Shown: one piece after another, positions 33,561 through 42,672 of the stretch | How the letters are laid out: every line of letters starts with the position of its first letter | Numbering within the stretch: position 1 is the stretch's first letter | Assembly: GCA_901538445.1 (NCBI GenBank) | Contig: LR594584.1 | Coordinates: 2,823,586-2,887,585 of the forward strand | Source of the DNA: Gemmataceae bacterium | GTDB lineage: Bacteria > Planctomycetota > Planctomycetia > Gemmatales > Gemmataceae | Reading direction: 5' to 3' | DNA length: 64,000 bases | The notes under the pieces: generated by a model | Database searches by the model: none | The model's input: only the letters and a program-made list of their open reading frames with translations | Told to the model about the DNA's origin: nothing | Position numbers and translations under genes: made by a program

Positions 33561-35237
33561 ATGCCCGCCAACCGCTACCTCGTCCCGTTCGAATCCGGCC
33601 AGTGCCTCCACCGATTCACCGACGTGCTCGTCATCGGGGCGGGCATCGCCGGCCTGCGGGCGGCGCTCGAAGTCCCGCCCGACCTCGGCGTCCTCGTCGT
33701 CACCAAGGACCGCATCACCGAGAGCAACAGCTCCTACGCCCAGGGCGGCATCGCCGGGGTGCGGTCCCCCGAGGACTCGTTCGAGAACCACATCCAGGAC
33801 ACGCTCGTCGCCGGGGACGGCCTGTGCGACCTGAAGGTCGTCGAGCACGTGATCCAGGGCGCGCCGGAGCAGATCGAGCGGCTCGTCGCGTGCGGGACCA
33901 AGTTCGACGTGGAGGGCGGCGAACTCGCACTCACCCGCGAGGGCGGCCACAGCCACCGGCGGATTGTCCACGCGCTGGGCGACGCGACCGGGTTCGAGGT
34001 GATGCGGGCCATCATCGCGACGGCGCGCACGGCTCCGAACGTCACCCTCTGGGACGACACGTTCACCATCGACCTGCTCACCCACGAGGGCCGGTGCCGC
34101 GGGGCGGTCGTCGCCCGCAACGGCTCCGGCCGCGTGCTGATCTGGGCCAAGCAGGTGGTCCTCGCGTCCGGCGGGTGCGGGATGGTGTACCGCGAGACGA
34201 CGAACCCGCCGGTGGCGACCGGCGACGGGATGGCCGCCGCGTACCGGGCCGGGGCCGAACTCCGCGACATGGAGTTCATGCAGTTCCACCCGACGGTCCT
34301 CTACGTCGCGGGCTCGGCCCGCTACCTCGTGAGCGAGGCGGTCCGCGGGGAGGGCGCGTACCTCCGCGACGTCCACGGCGAGCGGTTCATGCTGGCCGAC
34401 GACCCGCGGCACGAACTCGCGCCCCGCGACGTGGTCGCCCGCGCCATCTTCCGCACCATGGAGCGCACCCAGCACCCGAACGTGTACCTCGACCTGTCGC
34501 ACCTCGACCCCTCGATGGTCCGCCGCCGGTTCCCCGGCATCGACCGGGTGTGCCGCGGGTTCGCCCTCGACATCACGAAGGACCCGATCCCGGTCCGCCC
34601 CGGCGCGCACTACATGCTCGGCGGCGTCACGGTGGACCTCGCCGGCCGCACCAGCGTCCCCGGGCTGTGGGCGGCCGGCGAGGTGACGTCGAGCGGGCTC
34701 CACGGGGCCAACCGGCTCGCGTCGAACAGCCTCATCGAGGGGCTCGTGTACGGCACCACCTGCGCCCGCGGCGCGGCCGAGGAGGCGCGGAAGATCGGCC
34801 ACGACCTCACCGCCCTGCCGCTCGCGTTCGCGGTCCCCGAGCAGCAAGCCGACGACCGGCTCGACGTCGCCGACATCACCGCCGCACTGCGGAGCCTCAT
34901 GGTCCGCAAGATGGGGATCGTCCGCGAGCGCGCCCGGTTGCTCGAGGCCCAGCACGACGTCGAGTTCTGGTGCCGGTACGTCCTGACGCGGACATTCGAA
35001 ACCCGCGCCGGGTGGGAGTTGCAGAACCTGCTCACGGTGGCGCGGCTGATGATCGACGCCGCCCTGCGGCGCGAAGAGTCCCGCGGCACGCACTACCGCA
35101 GCGACTTCCCGGCGCGGGACGACGCCGGGTGGGGGTTGCGGCACGTCGTCTCCCCCGCGGCCGGAGCGGCAGCCGCGAGCCCGCACGCGAAGCCCCCGAC
35201 CGGAACGCGGGTGCCGGCGGCGCAGGAGGAGTTCTAA
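33561..35237 (+). CDS. nadB: L-aspartate oxidase
   Basis: A 558-residue FAD enzyme that oxidises L-aspartate to iminoaspartate, the first step of de novo NAD synthesis. The FAD dinucleotide motif is VIGAGIAGLRAAL (24-36). SSYAQGGIAG (about 59-68) is the family's flavin/substrate block. HPTVLYVAG, the EAVRGEGAYL segment and GLHGANRLASNSLIEGLVYG near 390-410 are also typical. The C-terminal helical domain is present and the length is slightly above E. coli NadB. No nadA or nadC is adjacent. Start ATG at 33561 (MPANRYLVPF) is set by the Rossmann motif. The C-terminal 30 residues are Ala/Pro-rich. Confidence 0.95.
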   Translation: MPANRYLVPFESGQCLHRFTDVLVIGAGIAGLRAALEVPPDLGVLVVTKDRITESNSSYAQGGIAGVRSPEDSFENHIQDTLVAGDGLCDLKVVEHVIQGAPEQIERLVACGTKFDVEGGELALTREGGHSHRRIVHALGDATGFEVMRAIIATARTAPNVTLWDDTFTIDLLTHEGRCRGAVVARNGSGRVLIWAKQVVLASGGCGMVYRETTNPPVATGDGMAAAYRAGAELRDMEFMQFHPTVLYVAGSARYLVSEAVRGEGAYLRDVHGERFMLADDPRHELAPRDVVARAIFRTMERTQHPNVYLDLSHLDPSMVRRRFPGIDRVCRGFALDITKDPIPVRPGAHYMLGGVTVDLAGRTSVPGLWAAGEVTSSGLHGANRLASNSLIEGLVYGTTCARGAAEEARKIGHDLTALPLAFAVPEQQADDRLDVADITAALRSLMVRKMGIVRERARLLEAQHDVEFWCRYVLTRTFETRAGWELQNLLTVARLMIDAALRREESRGTHYRSDFPARDDAGWGLRHVVSPAAGAAAASPHAKPPTGTRVPAAQEEF

Positions 35238-35293
35238 GCGGCCCGCGGCGCGTGTCGAAGGCCTGTGTGTAGCCGACGGGAAGACGTGCTTGG

Positions 35294-35431
35294 CTCTGAA
35301 GAGATCCGATTTGGTTCTGAGGAGTTCGCGTTGATTCTGAGGAGTTCGCGTTGGCTCTGAGGAGTTTGGGCTGGTTCTGGAGAGTTGGCGGTGATTCTGG
35401 AGACCCCTCCCCCCGTTTCCGCCAGAAGCAA
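35294..35431 (-). repeat. 20-bp-period tandem array with G-rich leader, locus 1
   Basis: Read on the minus strand, a G-rich leader (with a GGGGGGAGGGG stretch) is followed by five to six tandem units of 20-21 bases of the type CTCCAGAACCAGCCCAAACT and variants. It lies in the 333-base gap between nadB and the mannose-1-phosphate guanylyltransferase gene. A homologous element lies at 52182-52328 in the opposite orientation. The rest of the gap shows no gene. Confidence 0.88.
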
Positions 35432-35570
35432 TGAGAGTCACCAGAATGACGCGGGTCGAGTTCTCTTGCGTGCGGCGGGGCTCCCGGCTATTTGGGCAAC
35501 ACAGGGCAGGGTGAACTGCCCCTGATCGTATTCTACTCCGACACGGACCCGGGCACCCGGGAGAGTCGAA

Positions 35571-36662
35571 ATGCTCCACGCGATGATCATGGCCGGCGGC
35601 GGCGGCACCCGGTTCTGGCCCCGGTCCCGAGCGGTCCGCCCGAAACAGTTCCTCACGTTCAGCGGGGACCGTACGCTCCTCCAGTCCACGGTCGATCGCA
35701 TCGCCGCCCAGGTGCCCGCCGAGCGGACCTGGGTGCTCACGAGTGAACAGCACCGCGGCGAGGCGGTCGAGCAGTTGAAGGGGATGGTGCCGGCCGAACA
35801 GGTCGTCGGCGAGCCGATGGGCCGCGACACGGCCCCGTGCGTCGCCCTGGGGGCGGCGCTAATCGCACGGTCCGACCGCGACGCGACGATCATGGTGATG
35901 CCGGCCGACCACCTCATCGAGCCCGAGCAGGAGTTCCGCCGGGCCGCGCACGCCGCGGAGCAGTTCGCCAACGACTTCCCGGACTCGCTGCTGACGTTCG
36001 GCATCGAGCCCACGTTCCCCTCGACCGGGTACGGGTACATCCACCGCGGGGAGCGGGCCGGCACCCGACAGAACGTGCCGATCTCGCGGGCGCACGGGTT
36101 CCGGGAGAAGCCGGACCTCGCCGCAGCGGAGGGGTTCCTCGCGAGCGGCGACTACTTCTGGAACAGCGGCATCTTCGTGTGGAAGCCGGCCGCGGTGCTG
36201 GGCCAGTTGGAGAAGCGTAAGCCGGCGCTGCTCGCGACGATCCAGAAGATCGTGGCGGCGTGGGGCACCGCCAGCGGCCCCGAGGTGTTCCGCACCGAGT
36301 ACGCCAACGCCGAGAAAATCAGTATCGACTACGCAGTGATGCAGGACGCGGCGAAGGACGGAAAGGTGCTCGTCATCCACGCCCCATACAAGTGGGACGA
36401 CGTCGGCTCGTGGCTCGCGCTCGAGCGGCACAACCCGCAGGACGCCAACGGCAACACCGTGCAGGGGCTGCACTGCGGCGTGCGGACGAGCAACTGCGTG
36501 GTCGTGTCGGACCCGTCGCACCTGATCGGCACCATCGGGGTCGAGAACCTCGTCGTCGTGCAGTGCGGCAACGCCACGCTCGTGACCACCCGCAAGGGCG
36601 AGGCCGACGTCAAGGACCTCATCAACAAGATCAAGGCCCAGGGCTTGGAGCTCTTCTTGTGA
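35571..36662 (+). CDS. Mannose-1-phosphate guanylyltransferase
   Basis: A 363-residue nucleotidyltransferase that makes GDP-mannose from mannose-1-phosphate and GTP. The signature IMAGGGGTRFWPRSRAVRPK (residues about 6-25) is the NTP-binding loop with its trailing Lys. MPADHLIEP, STGYGYIHRGE, FREKPD, GDYFWNSGIFVWK and the KWDDVGSW block follow as in the ManC/RfbM family. No fused isomerase domain is present. The ruvX frame overlaps its stop by four bases (GTGA) if the GTG at 36659 is used, suggesting co-transcription. GDP-mannose probably feeds envelope glycans. An alternative start at M5 or M7 is possible. Confidence 0.93.
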   Translation: MLHAMIMAGGGGTRFWPRSRAVRPKQFLTFSGDRTLLQSTVDRIAAQVPAERTWVLTSEQHRGEAVEQLKGMVPAEQVVGEPMGRDTAPCVALGAALIARSDRDATIMVMPADHLIEPEQEFRRAAHAAEQFANDFPDSLLTFGIEPTFPSTGYGYIHRGERAGTRQNVPISRAHGFREKPDLAAAEGFLASGDYFWNSGIFVWKPAAVLGQLEKRKPALLATIQKIVAAWGTASGPEVFRTEYANAEKISIDYAVMQDAAKDGKVLVIHAPYKWDDVGSWLALERHNPQDANGNTVQGLHCGVRTSNCVVVSDPSHLIGTIGVENLVVVQCGNATLVTTRKGEADVKDLINKIKAQGLELFL

Positions 36663-37252
36663 CCGGAGCTTCGGACAACGCCGCTGGCCCGGACAAGGAG
36701 ACAGGGAGTCAAGGAAACGGGGAGTCTTCAACTCCCCCACTCCCCCACTCCCCCACTCCCCCTCCGTCCGCAACTCGGGCGATTCCGAGCAAGGGCGTGT
36801 TGCTCGGCATAGACTACGGGACCGTCCGGCACGGGCTGGCCGTGACCGACCCCGACCGCATCATCGCATCGCCGCTGGACACCTACGCCCGGCGGTCCGA
36901 GGCGCTCGACGGCCCGCACCTTTCGCGCGTCGCGGTCGAGCAGCGGGTGGTCGGCATCGTCGTCGGGTTGCCGATTCACGCCAACGGCCAGGAGAGCGAC
37001 TCGTCGCGGGCGGCACGGGCGTTCGGGGCGTGGCTCGCGGGCCTCACCGGCCTGCCGGTGGTGTTCTGGGACGAGCGGTACACGACGTGGTTCGCCGAAG
37101 GAGCGCTGCTCGGGGCGAAGCTGACGCACAAGAAGCGCAAGGAGAAGCGGGACCGGGTCGCGGCGCAGATGATCCTCCGGTCGTACCTGGAGGCCGGGTG
37201 CCCGCCGGGCGGGTCGGGGGCCGTGGAGCCCGACGAAACCCCCGCCGGCTAA
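36659..37252 (+). CDS. ruvX: Putative pre-16S rRNA nuclease / Holliday junction resolvase YqgF
   Basis: A 197-residue frame with the YqgF fold. The RNase H-like strand is GIDYGTVRHGLAVTD, followed by IVVGLPIHANGQES, VFWDERYTTWFAE and the C-terminal KRDRVAAQMILRSYLE, with acidic residues in the expected places. Family proteins process pre-16S rRNA ends. The first 46 residues (through PSKG) are not family-like. They include a stretch encoded by a tandem repeat of about 9 bases (CTCCCCCAC) at roughly 36735-36765. An alternative GTG at 36797 would start exactly at VLLGIDYG. The GTG at 36659 is listed because it overlaps the previous stop. Confidence 0.85.
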   Translation: MTGASDNAAGPDKETGSQGNGESSTPPLPHSPTPPPSATRAIPSKGVLLGIDYGTVRHGLAVTDPDRIIASPLDTYARRSEALDGPHLSRVAVEQRVVGIVVGLPIHANGQESDSSRAARAFGAWLAGLTGLPVVFWDERYTTWFAEGALLGAKLTHKKRKEKRDRVAAQMILRSYLEAGCPPGGSGAVEPDETPAG

Positions 37253-37283
37253 ATGTGTTGAATCCTCGGACAAATCCCCTATC

Positions 37284-37312
37284 TTGACACCGGCTGTCGG
37301 GCCGCGTAATCG
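37284..37312 (+). promoter_or_regulatory. Possible sigma-70-type promoter for the glucan phosphorylase gene
   Basis: TTGACA at 37284-37289 is followed after 17 bases by TAATCG at 37307-37312, 57 bases before the ATG. The -35 box is perfect but the -10 box is weak, and planctomycete promoter consensus is poorly known to me. Confidence 0.35.
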
Positions 37313-37368
37313 CCCGACACCCTCCCAGCCATTCCCAAAGCCCCGTCCGACTCAGCTGAGGGTGCTGC

Positions 37369-39933
37369 ATGCCCGTCCGACCGATCCGCACGTTCGCTGT
37401 TCTCCCCAAACTGCCGGACCGCCTTCGCCCACTGCACACGCTCGCGTACAACCTCTGGTGGTGCTGGAACGCCGACGCCGTCGCGCTGTTCCGCCGCATC
37501 AACCCCGACCTGTTCGAGGCGCTCGACCACAGCCCGATCCGGCTGCTGGGGGCGACCGGCCAGGCGCGGTTCGAGGAACTCGCCGAGGACGACGGGTTCC
37601 TGGCCCACATGGACCGCGTCGTCGCGGCCCTGGACCACTACCTCAAGGCACCGACGTGGTTCTCGTCGGCGTTCGGCTCCGAGACGGACCTGCGGATCGG
37701 GTACTTCTCGGCCGAGTTCGGCATCCACGAGAGCGTCCCGGTGTACTCGGGCGGCCTCGGGGTGCTAGCCGGCGACCACCTCAAGAGCGCCAGCGACCTC
37801 GGCCTGCCGCTCGTCGGCATCAGCCTCATGTACCGCGAGGGGTACTTCCGCCAGTACCTCAACGCGGAGGGGTGGCAGCAGGAGCGGTACCCCGAGAACG
37901 ATTTCTTCACCCTGCCGCTGGTCGAGGAGAAGGGGGCCGACGGCAAGCCGCTCGTGGTGTCCGTAACCCTGCCCGAGCGCGAGGTGTTCCTCAAAATCTG
38001 GCGGATCGACGTGGGCCGCGTCCCGCTCTACCTGCTCGACGCCAACATTCCGCCGAACCGCCCCGAGGACCGCGGCATCACCGCCCAGCTCTACGGCGGC
38101 GACCAGCACACCCGCATCCAACAGGAAATCATCCTCGGCATCGGTGGCATCCGCGCGCTGAAGGCGCTCGGCAAGTCGCCGACCGTGTGCCACATGAACG
38201 AGGGCCACGCCGCGTTCACCGGCCTGGAGCGGATCCGCACCCTAATGGCCGAGCAGAAGCTCGACTTCGACTCGGCCCTTGAGGCCGTAAAGGCCGGGAC
38301 GTGCTTCACGACGCACACCCCGGTGCCCGCCGGGAACGACGCGTTCCCGATGCAGATGATCGAGCAGTACCTGGGCGACTACATGGCGAAGATGGGCGTG
38401 GACCGCGCCCGCCTCGCCGAGCTGGGCCGCCAGCACCCGACGAACGAGCAGGAGCCGTTCGGGATGACCGTGCTGGCCCTGCACCTCGCGAACGTCTCGA
38501 ACGGTGTGAGCAAGCTGCACGGGGTCGTGTCGCGGAAGATGTGGAAGGACCTGTGGCCCGAGCTGCCCACGAGCGAGGTGCCGATCACCAGCATCACCAA
38601 CGGCGTCCACACGCAGAGCTGGCTCAGCCCCGAGATCGCACAGCTCTACGACCGGTACCTCGGCATCCAGTGGGAGGAGCGGCCGACCGACTTCGCGATC
38701 TGGAAGCGGGTCGAGCACATCCCGGACGCGGAGCTGTGGCGGACCCACGAGCGGGGCCGCGAGCGGCTCGTCGCGTTCGCCCGCGCCCGGCTCCGGTCGC
38801 AGCTCAAGCGCCGCGGCGCGCCGCCCAGCGAGGTCGTGGCCGCCGACGAGGTGCTCGACCCGGACGCGCTGACCATCGGGTTCGCCCGCCGGTTCGCCAC
38901 GTACAAGCGCGGCGACCTGATCTTCCGCAACGCCGAGCGGCTCATCTCGATGCTCGGCGCGAAGGACCGGCCGGTCCAGTTCATCTTCGCCGGGAAGGCG
39001 CACCCCAAGGACAACGGGGGCAAGGAGCTGATCCAGCGGGTGGTCCAGCAGGCCCGGAAGGCCGAGTTCCGCAAGCACATCGTGTTCATCGAAGACTACG
39101 ACATGAACGTCGCCCGGTATCTCGTGCAGGGCGTGGACGTGTGGCTCAACAACCCGCGGCGGCCGCTGGAGGCGTCGGGCACCAGCGGCATGAAGGTGCC
39201 TTGCAACGGCGGCCTAAACCTGTCCATTCTCGACGGCTGGTGGTGCGAGGGGTACGACGGCGACAACGGGTGGGCGATCGGGGCCGGCGAGGAGTACGGC
39301 GACAACACCGTGTACCAGGACGACGTCGAGAGCCGCGCCCTGCTCGACCTCATCGAGCGGGACCTGGTGCCGATGTTCTACCACCGCGGGACCGACGGGC
39401 TGCCACGCGAGTGGATCCGCCGCATGAAGCGGAGCATCATGACCCTGGTGCCGGTGTTCAACACCAACCGGATGGTCGAGGAGTACGCCGAGCGGTGCTA
39501 CGTCCCGAGCCACCAGCGGGCGACGCGGCTCAGCGCCGACCAACTCAAGGCCGCGAAGGAGCTGGCCGTGTGGCGGAAGCGGGTCAACGGCGCGTGGGGC
39601 CAGGTGAAGGTCGAGAGCGTCGAGGCCCCCGGCGGGGAGACGCTCCGGGTCGGGTCCGAGTTCCGGGTCAAGGTCAAGGTCAACCTCGGGTCGTTCACCC
39701 CGGACGACGTCGAGGTGCAACTGTGCCACGGCGTGCTCGACGCGATGAGCGAGATCGCCGACCCGCGGGCGACCACCCTCATGCCCAACGGCGAGAAGAC
39801 CGGGCAGACGGTGTCGTTCTCGGGCAGCGTCCCGTGCCGGTCGAGCGGCCAGTTCGGGTTCTCGGTCCGCGTCCTGCCGAAGCACGCCAACCTGCACCAC
39901 TCGTTCGAGCCGCGGCTCGTGACCTGGGGCTGA
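37369..39933 (+). CDS. glgP: Alpha-glucan (glycogen/starch) phosphorylase, GT35
   Basis: An 854-residue GT35 phosphorylase that releases glucose-1-phosphate from alpha-1,4-glucans. The N-terminus PDRLRPLHTLAYNLWWCWNADA is the DUF3417 form of the shorter bacterial/archaeal phosphorylases. VYSGGLGVLAGDHLKSASDLG (about 125-145), HMNEGHAAF and EDYDMNVARYLVQGVDVWLN follow. EASGTSGMK (601-609) carries the PLP lysine Lys609. The last ~110 residues form a beta-sandwich-like tail. Start ATG at 37369. An intrinsic terminator follows the stop. It likely mobilises stored glycogen, and no other glg genes are in the window. Confidence 0.95.
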   Translation: MPVRPIRTFAVLPKLPDRLRPLHTLAYNLWWCWNADAVALFRRINPDLFEALDHSPIRLLGATGQARFEELAEDDGFLAHMDRVVAALDHYLKAPTWFSSAFGSETDLRIGYFSAEFGIHESVPVYSGGLGVLAGDHLKSASDLGLPLVGISLMYREGYFRQYLNAEGWQQERYPENDFFTLPLVEEKGADGKPLVVSVTLPEREVFLKIWRIDVGRVPLYLLDANIPPNRPEDRGITAQLYGGDQHTRIQQEIILGIGGIRALKALGKSPTVCHMNEGHAAFTGLERIRTLMAEQKLDFDSALEAVKAGTCFTTHTPVPAGNDAFPMQMIEQYLGDYMAKMGVDRARLAELGRQHPTNEQEPFGMTVLALHLANVSNGVSKLHGVVSRKMWKDLWPELPTSEVPITSITNGVHTQSWLSPEIAQLYDRYLGIQWEERPTDFAIWKRVEHIPDAELWRTHERGRERLVAFARARLRSQLKRRGAPPSEVVAADEVLDPDALTIGFARRFATYKRGDLIFRNAERLISMLGAKDRPVQFIFAGKAHPKDNGGKELIQRVVQQARKAEFRKHIVFIEDYDMNVARYLVQGVDVWLNNPRRPLEASGTSGMKVPCNGGLNLSILDGWWCEGYDGDNGWAIGAGEEYGDNTVYQDDVESRALLDLIERDLVPMFYHRGTDGLPREWIRRMKRSIMTLVPVFNTNRMVEEYAERCYVPSHQRATRLSADQLKAAKELAVWRKRVNGAWGQVKVESVEAPGGETLRVGSEFRVKVKVNLGSFTPDDVEVQLCHGVLDAMSEIADPRATTLMPNGEKTGQTVSFSGSVPCRSSGQFGFSVRVLPKHANLHHSFEPRLVTWG

Positions 39934-39958
39934 TTCCGCGGGCGTGAAGCAACGCAAC

Positions 39959-39995
39959 GGGCCGGCGCGTGAGCGCCGGCCCCGTTTTTGTTTTG
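39959..39995 (+). terminator. Intrinsic terminator after glgP
   Basis: A 10-bp perfect GC stem (GGGCCGGCGC with its complement) and a GTGA loop are followed at once by CGTTTTTGTTTT. It lies 25 bases after the stop. It is the clearest rho-independent terminator in the window. Confidence 0.93.
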
Positions 39996-40146
39996 AACGG
40001 CGGCCGGGCGGGGTGGTCTGCCGGCCCTCGGCTCGGCGGTCCTCGGCTGCTTCTTCCGACCTGACCGGTTGGGCCGCGTCGCGTTGGCGGAGGCCCCGCC
40101 CGACCACTCTTGACGGGACCCCGAGCCGCCCGCGGCTCGCACGCAC

Positions 40147-40851
40147 TCAGTTCTTTTTCGTCGGCTTGTCGTCGCCGGCGTCGGTCCACTGGCGGCCGAT
40201 CGCGTTCAGGTCCTTCGGCAGTGAGACGCTCGGCGGTTCCAACCCGAACTCCTTCACGCGCGCTTCGCGGACCTTCAAGGTGTCCACCTTGAACTGCTTG
40301 TCGCGGTCGGCGAGCACCTTGGGATCGACCTGCCCGTCGCCCATGATCGACCAGATCAGGAGCGGCTCGCCTGTCGGGACGGCAGTGCTCGAGTCGGGCC
40401 ACGTGTGCCACGCCTTGCCCCAGGTCGTCAGCACCACCTTCATGAACGCGGTCTCGTCCTTCGGCTCCATCCCGGGCGCGATGAGCCCGCCGCCGAGCAC
40501 CTCATACGTGTGCGCGTGCCAGAACTTCTTCTCGTCGTCGGGCAACTTCCGGTACGCCGCGTCGGAGATGAGGTACTCGACGCCGACGAGCTTCGCGTTC
40601 CTGCCGGTGCCGTCGAACAGGACGCACTGGAACACGTCGCCGTCCGCCCCGCCGGTGTGGGCGGCGCAGTAGTGCTGCGTGACGAACTGGAGCTTCGGGT
40701 TCTTCTTGGCCATGTGGATGCCGCAGAAGTGCAGGTGCGGGCCGGTCAGCGGCCCGGCCCCCGCTGCGGCCTTGCCGTGGGGCTCGCCCGCAGACGCGGC
40801 CGTCCCGGCTCCGATCGCCCCGACGGCCGCGAACATCTCTCGACGGTCCAT
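40147..40851 (-). CDS. OBAP/DUF1264-family protein with Tat-like signal
   Basis: A 234-residue protein with an N-terminal twin-arginine-like signal (MDRREMFAAVGAIGAGTAASA). The rest matches the DUF1264 family, known as oil-body-associated proteins (OBAP) in plants. Diagnostic parts are LHFCGIHMA, FVTQHYCAAH and LPDDEKKFWHAHTYEVLGGG followed by LIAPG. Bacterial members have no known function. It is last in a run of minus-strand genes, 70 bases after the peptidase gene. Export in a folded state, possibly with a bound metal through the His/Cys pairs, is a guess. Confidence 0.85.
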   Translation of the reverse strand: MDRREMFAAVGAIGAGTAASAGEPHGKAAAGAGPLTGPHLHFCGIHMAKKNPKLQFVTQHYCAAHTGGADGDVFQCVLFDGTGRNAKLVGVEYLISDAAYRKLPDDEKKFWHAHTYEVLGGGLIAPGMEPKDETAFMKVVLTTWGKAWHTWPDSSTAVPTGEPLLIWSIMGDGQVDPKVLADRDKQFKVDTLKVREARVKEFGLEPPSVSLPKDLNAIGRQWTDAGDDKPTKKN

Positions 40852-40921
40852 CCCCGCTCCTCGCTCGTGAAAAGGAAACCGGGGCCGATTGGCCCCGGTC
40901 CCCGGTGCGTCCGTTTGCAGC

Positions 40922-42631
40922 TCAGCCCTGGAAGTCCTTGGCGAACGCCTTGGGGTTCAGGTCCTCGTCGGTGGCGAACTTGGCCAGCGCCTTCCAGGTC
41001 AACGTGCGGCCGGGCTCGAACACCTTCTTCTTCATGAACTCGCCGACCTTCTTGTCGTTGACGTAGATCACCTTCTTCGGGTCGGCCCCGAAGACCTCCC
41101 TGGCGATCGCGTGGTGGACCTGCGACGCGAAGAGTTGCCCCATCATGTAGTTGTGGTAGTACACCGGCGCGCTACAAATGTGGATCTTCGCGGCGTAGTC
41201 CGGGAAGTTCCGGTCCTTCGGCCGCTTGAGCTGCTGGTACTTTTCGACGAGGTCCCACCACAACTTATTCAGGTCCTGCTTCGGATCTTCGTACATCGCC
41301 TTCTCGAACCGCAGCATCACCTGGCACCAGCGGCTGAAGATGAGGAGCTGGTTCCGCTGCGTCTTGGCGGCGGCCTCGTCGAACGCCTCGGCGTTCTCGA
41401 CCTTGAGCCCCATCCGCTCGGCCCACGCCCGCGACTTGCTGAACCGCTCGAACTGCATCGCGACCCCCTCGGTCGCGAGGATGTGCGCCTCGGCCCGGAG
41501 CAAGTACGGGAGCTTCGCGGGGATGTTCAGGCTCGAGTAGACCGAGTGCCCCAGTTCGTGGAGCATCGTGCCCATCCAGTACTCGTTGTTGACGATGTTC
41601 GCGAGCACCCGCACGTCGCCCTCGCGGTCGATGTCGGTGCAGAAGGCGTGCGGGCTCTTGCCCTTCTTCTCGAGCAGGTCGCTCTTCGCGAGCACGCGGT
41701 CGACCGGCAGGCCGATGCCGGCGTAGAACGTCGAGCACACCTTCGGGATATCGGCCTTCGCGAACGGCGCGTCGAGGTTCGCGTCGTACACTGCCGGCGA
41801 CTCCTGGAAGAACGGGTCGTGGTAGTGCCACGGCATCAACTCATCGACGCCGACGCCGAGCTTCTTCGCGAGGCGGCCGTCGATGTCGGCCTTGGCGTCG
41901 GTGAACGGCTTCTTGGTCAACTCGTCCAGCTCGTCGAACAGCGCGACCAGTTCGGTCCCGTCCTGCTCGTTGAGCGTGAGCATCATTTGGTGGAAGTTCT
42001 TGAACCCGAGCTGCGTCGCGGCCTCGTTGCGGAGCGCGACCAACTCCTTGAGGTCGGCCTCGACCACGCCCCCGACGCCCTTGCTCGCCTCCCACACCTT
42101 CTTCCGCAGCGCCGAGTCGGCCGACTGCTTCAGCGTGCTGCGGACCTTGCTGTCCGGGTACTCGGTCCCGTCCACCTTGGCCCGGAACACGTTGAACGAC
42201 TGCTCGACGGTGTTGGCCTTCGCGGTGATCTTCTTGAGCAACTCCGGCGGCACCTGCTTCTCGAGGTACGCGAGGTACAGCAGTTCGACCTGGCGGGCAA
42301 GGAGCGGGTCGGCGATCTTCTTGGCGTCGAGCGCCTTCTTCAACCCCTTGAGCGCCGCGAACGGCTTCGGGTCGGAGAGCGCTGCGTCGATCTTGTTCTG
42401 AGCCTCTTCCTTCTTCTGGAAGTCGTCGTCCTTGCCCGAGATGTTGGCGTCCCACCACGCCTTCCCCGCGGCCACTTCCAGGGGCCGGAGCTTCTTCTCG
42501 TGCGCGTCGATGAACTCCTTGGCCGCGGCCGCCGGGTCCGCTGGTTCGTCCTGGGCGGACAGGTCACGGGTCATCAGTCCGGCCACTGCGGCACCTCCGG
42601 TGAGCAGGAACGAGCGACGGTCGTCGGTCAT
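40922..42631 (-). CDS. Exported M2/M3-type zinc peptidase
   Basis: A 569-residue metallopeptidase. It has a Tat-like start (MTDDRRSFLLTGGAAVAGL) and the zinc motif HELGH at 358-362 with a probable third ligand Glu388 in LATEGVAMQFE, the spacing expected for the M2/M3 branch of gluzincins. The helical layout and KSPHAFCTDIDREGDVRVLAN fit dipeptidyl carboxypeptidase or oligopeptidase relatives. It probably trims peptides outside the cytoplasm. The start at 42631 is set by the RR signal; the longer upstream frame runs into the UbiA-family gene. It follows that gene by 41 bases. Confidence 0.87.
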   Translation of the reverse strand: MTDDRRSFLLTGGAAVAGLMTRDLSAQDEPADPAAAAKEFIDAHEKKLRPLEVAAGKAWWDANISGKDDDFQKKEEAQNKIDAALSDPKPFAALKGLKKALDAKKIADPLLARQVELLYLAYLEKQVPPELLKKITAKANTVEQSFNVFRAKVDGTEYPDSKVRSTLKQSADSALRKKVWEASKGVGGVVEADLKELVALRNEAATQLGFKNFHQMMLTLNEQDGTELVALFDELDELTKKPFTDAKADIDGRLAKKLGVGVDELMPWHYHDPFFQESPAVYDANLDAPFAKADIPKVCSTFYAGIGLPVDRVLAKSDLLEKKGKSPHAFCTDIDREGDVRVLANIVNNEYWMGTMLHELGHSVYSSLNIPAKLPYLLRAEAHILATEGVAMQFERFSKSRAWAERMGLKVENAEAFDEAAAKTQRNQLLIFSRWCQVMLRFEKAMYEDPKQDLNKLWWDLVEKYQQLKRPKDRNFPDYAAKIHICSAPVYYHNYMMGQLFASQVHHAIAREVFGADPKKVIYVNDKKVGEFMKKKVFEPGRTLTWKALAKFATDEDLNPKAFAKDFQG

Positions 42632-42672
42632 GGTTGGTCTCGGGTCGTGCGGGCCTGGGCGAGTGCCCCGGG

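Noticed and set aside
35294-35431. CRISPR-like array
   Set aside because: The 20-base units are directly adjacent with no spacers between identical repeats, and there are no cas genes in the window.
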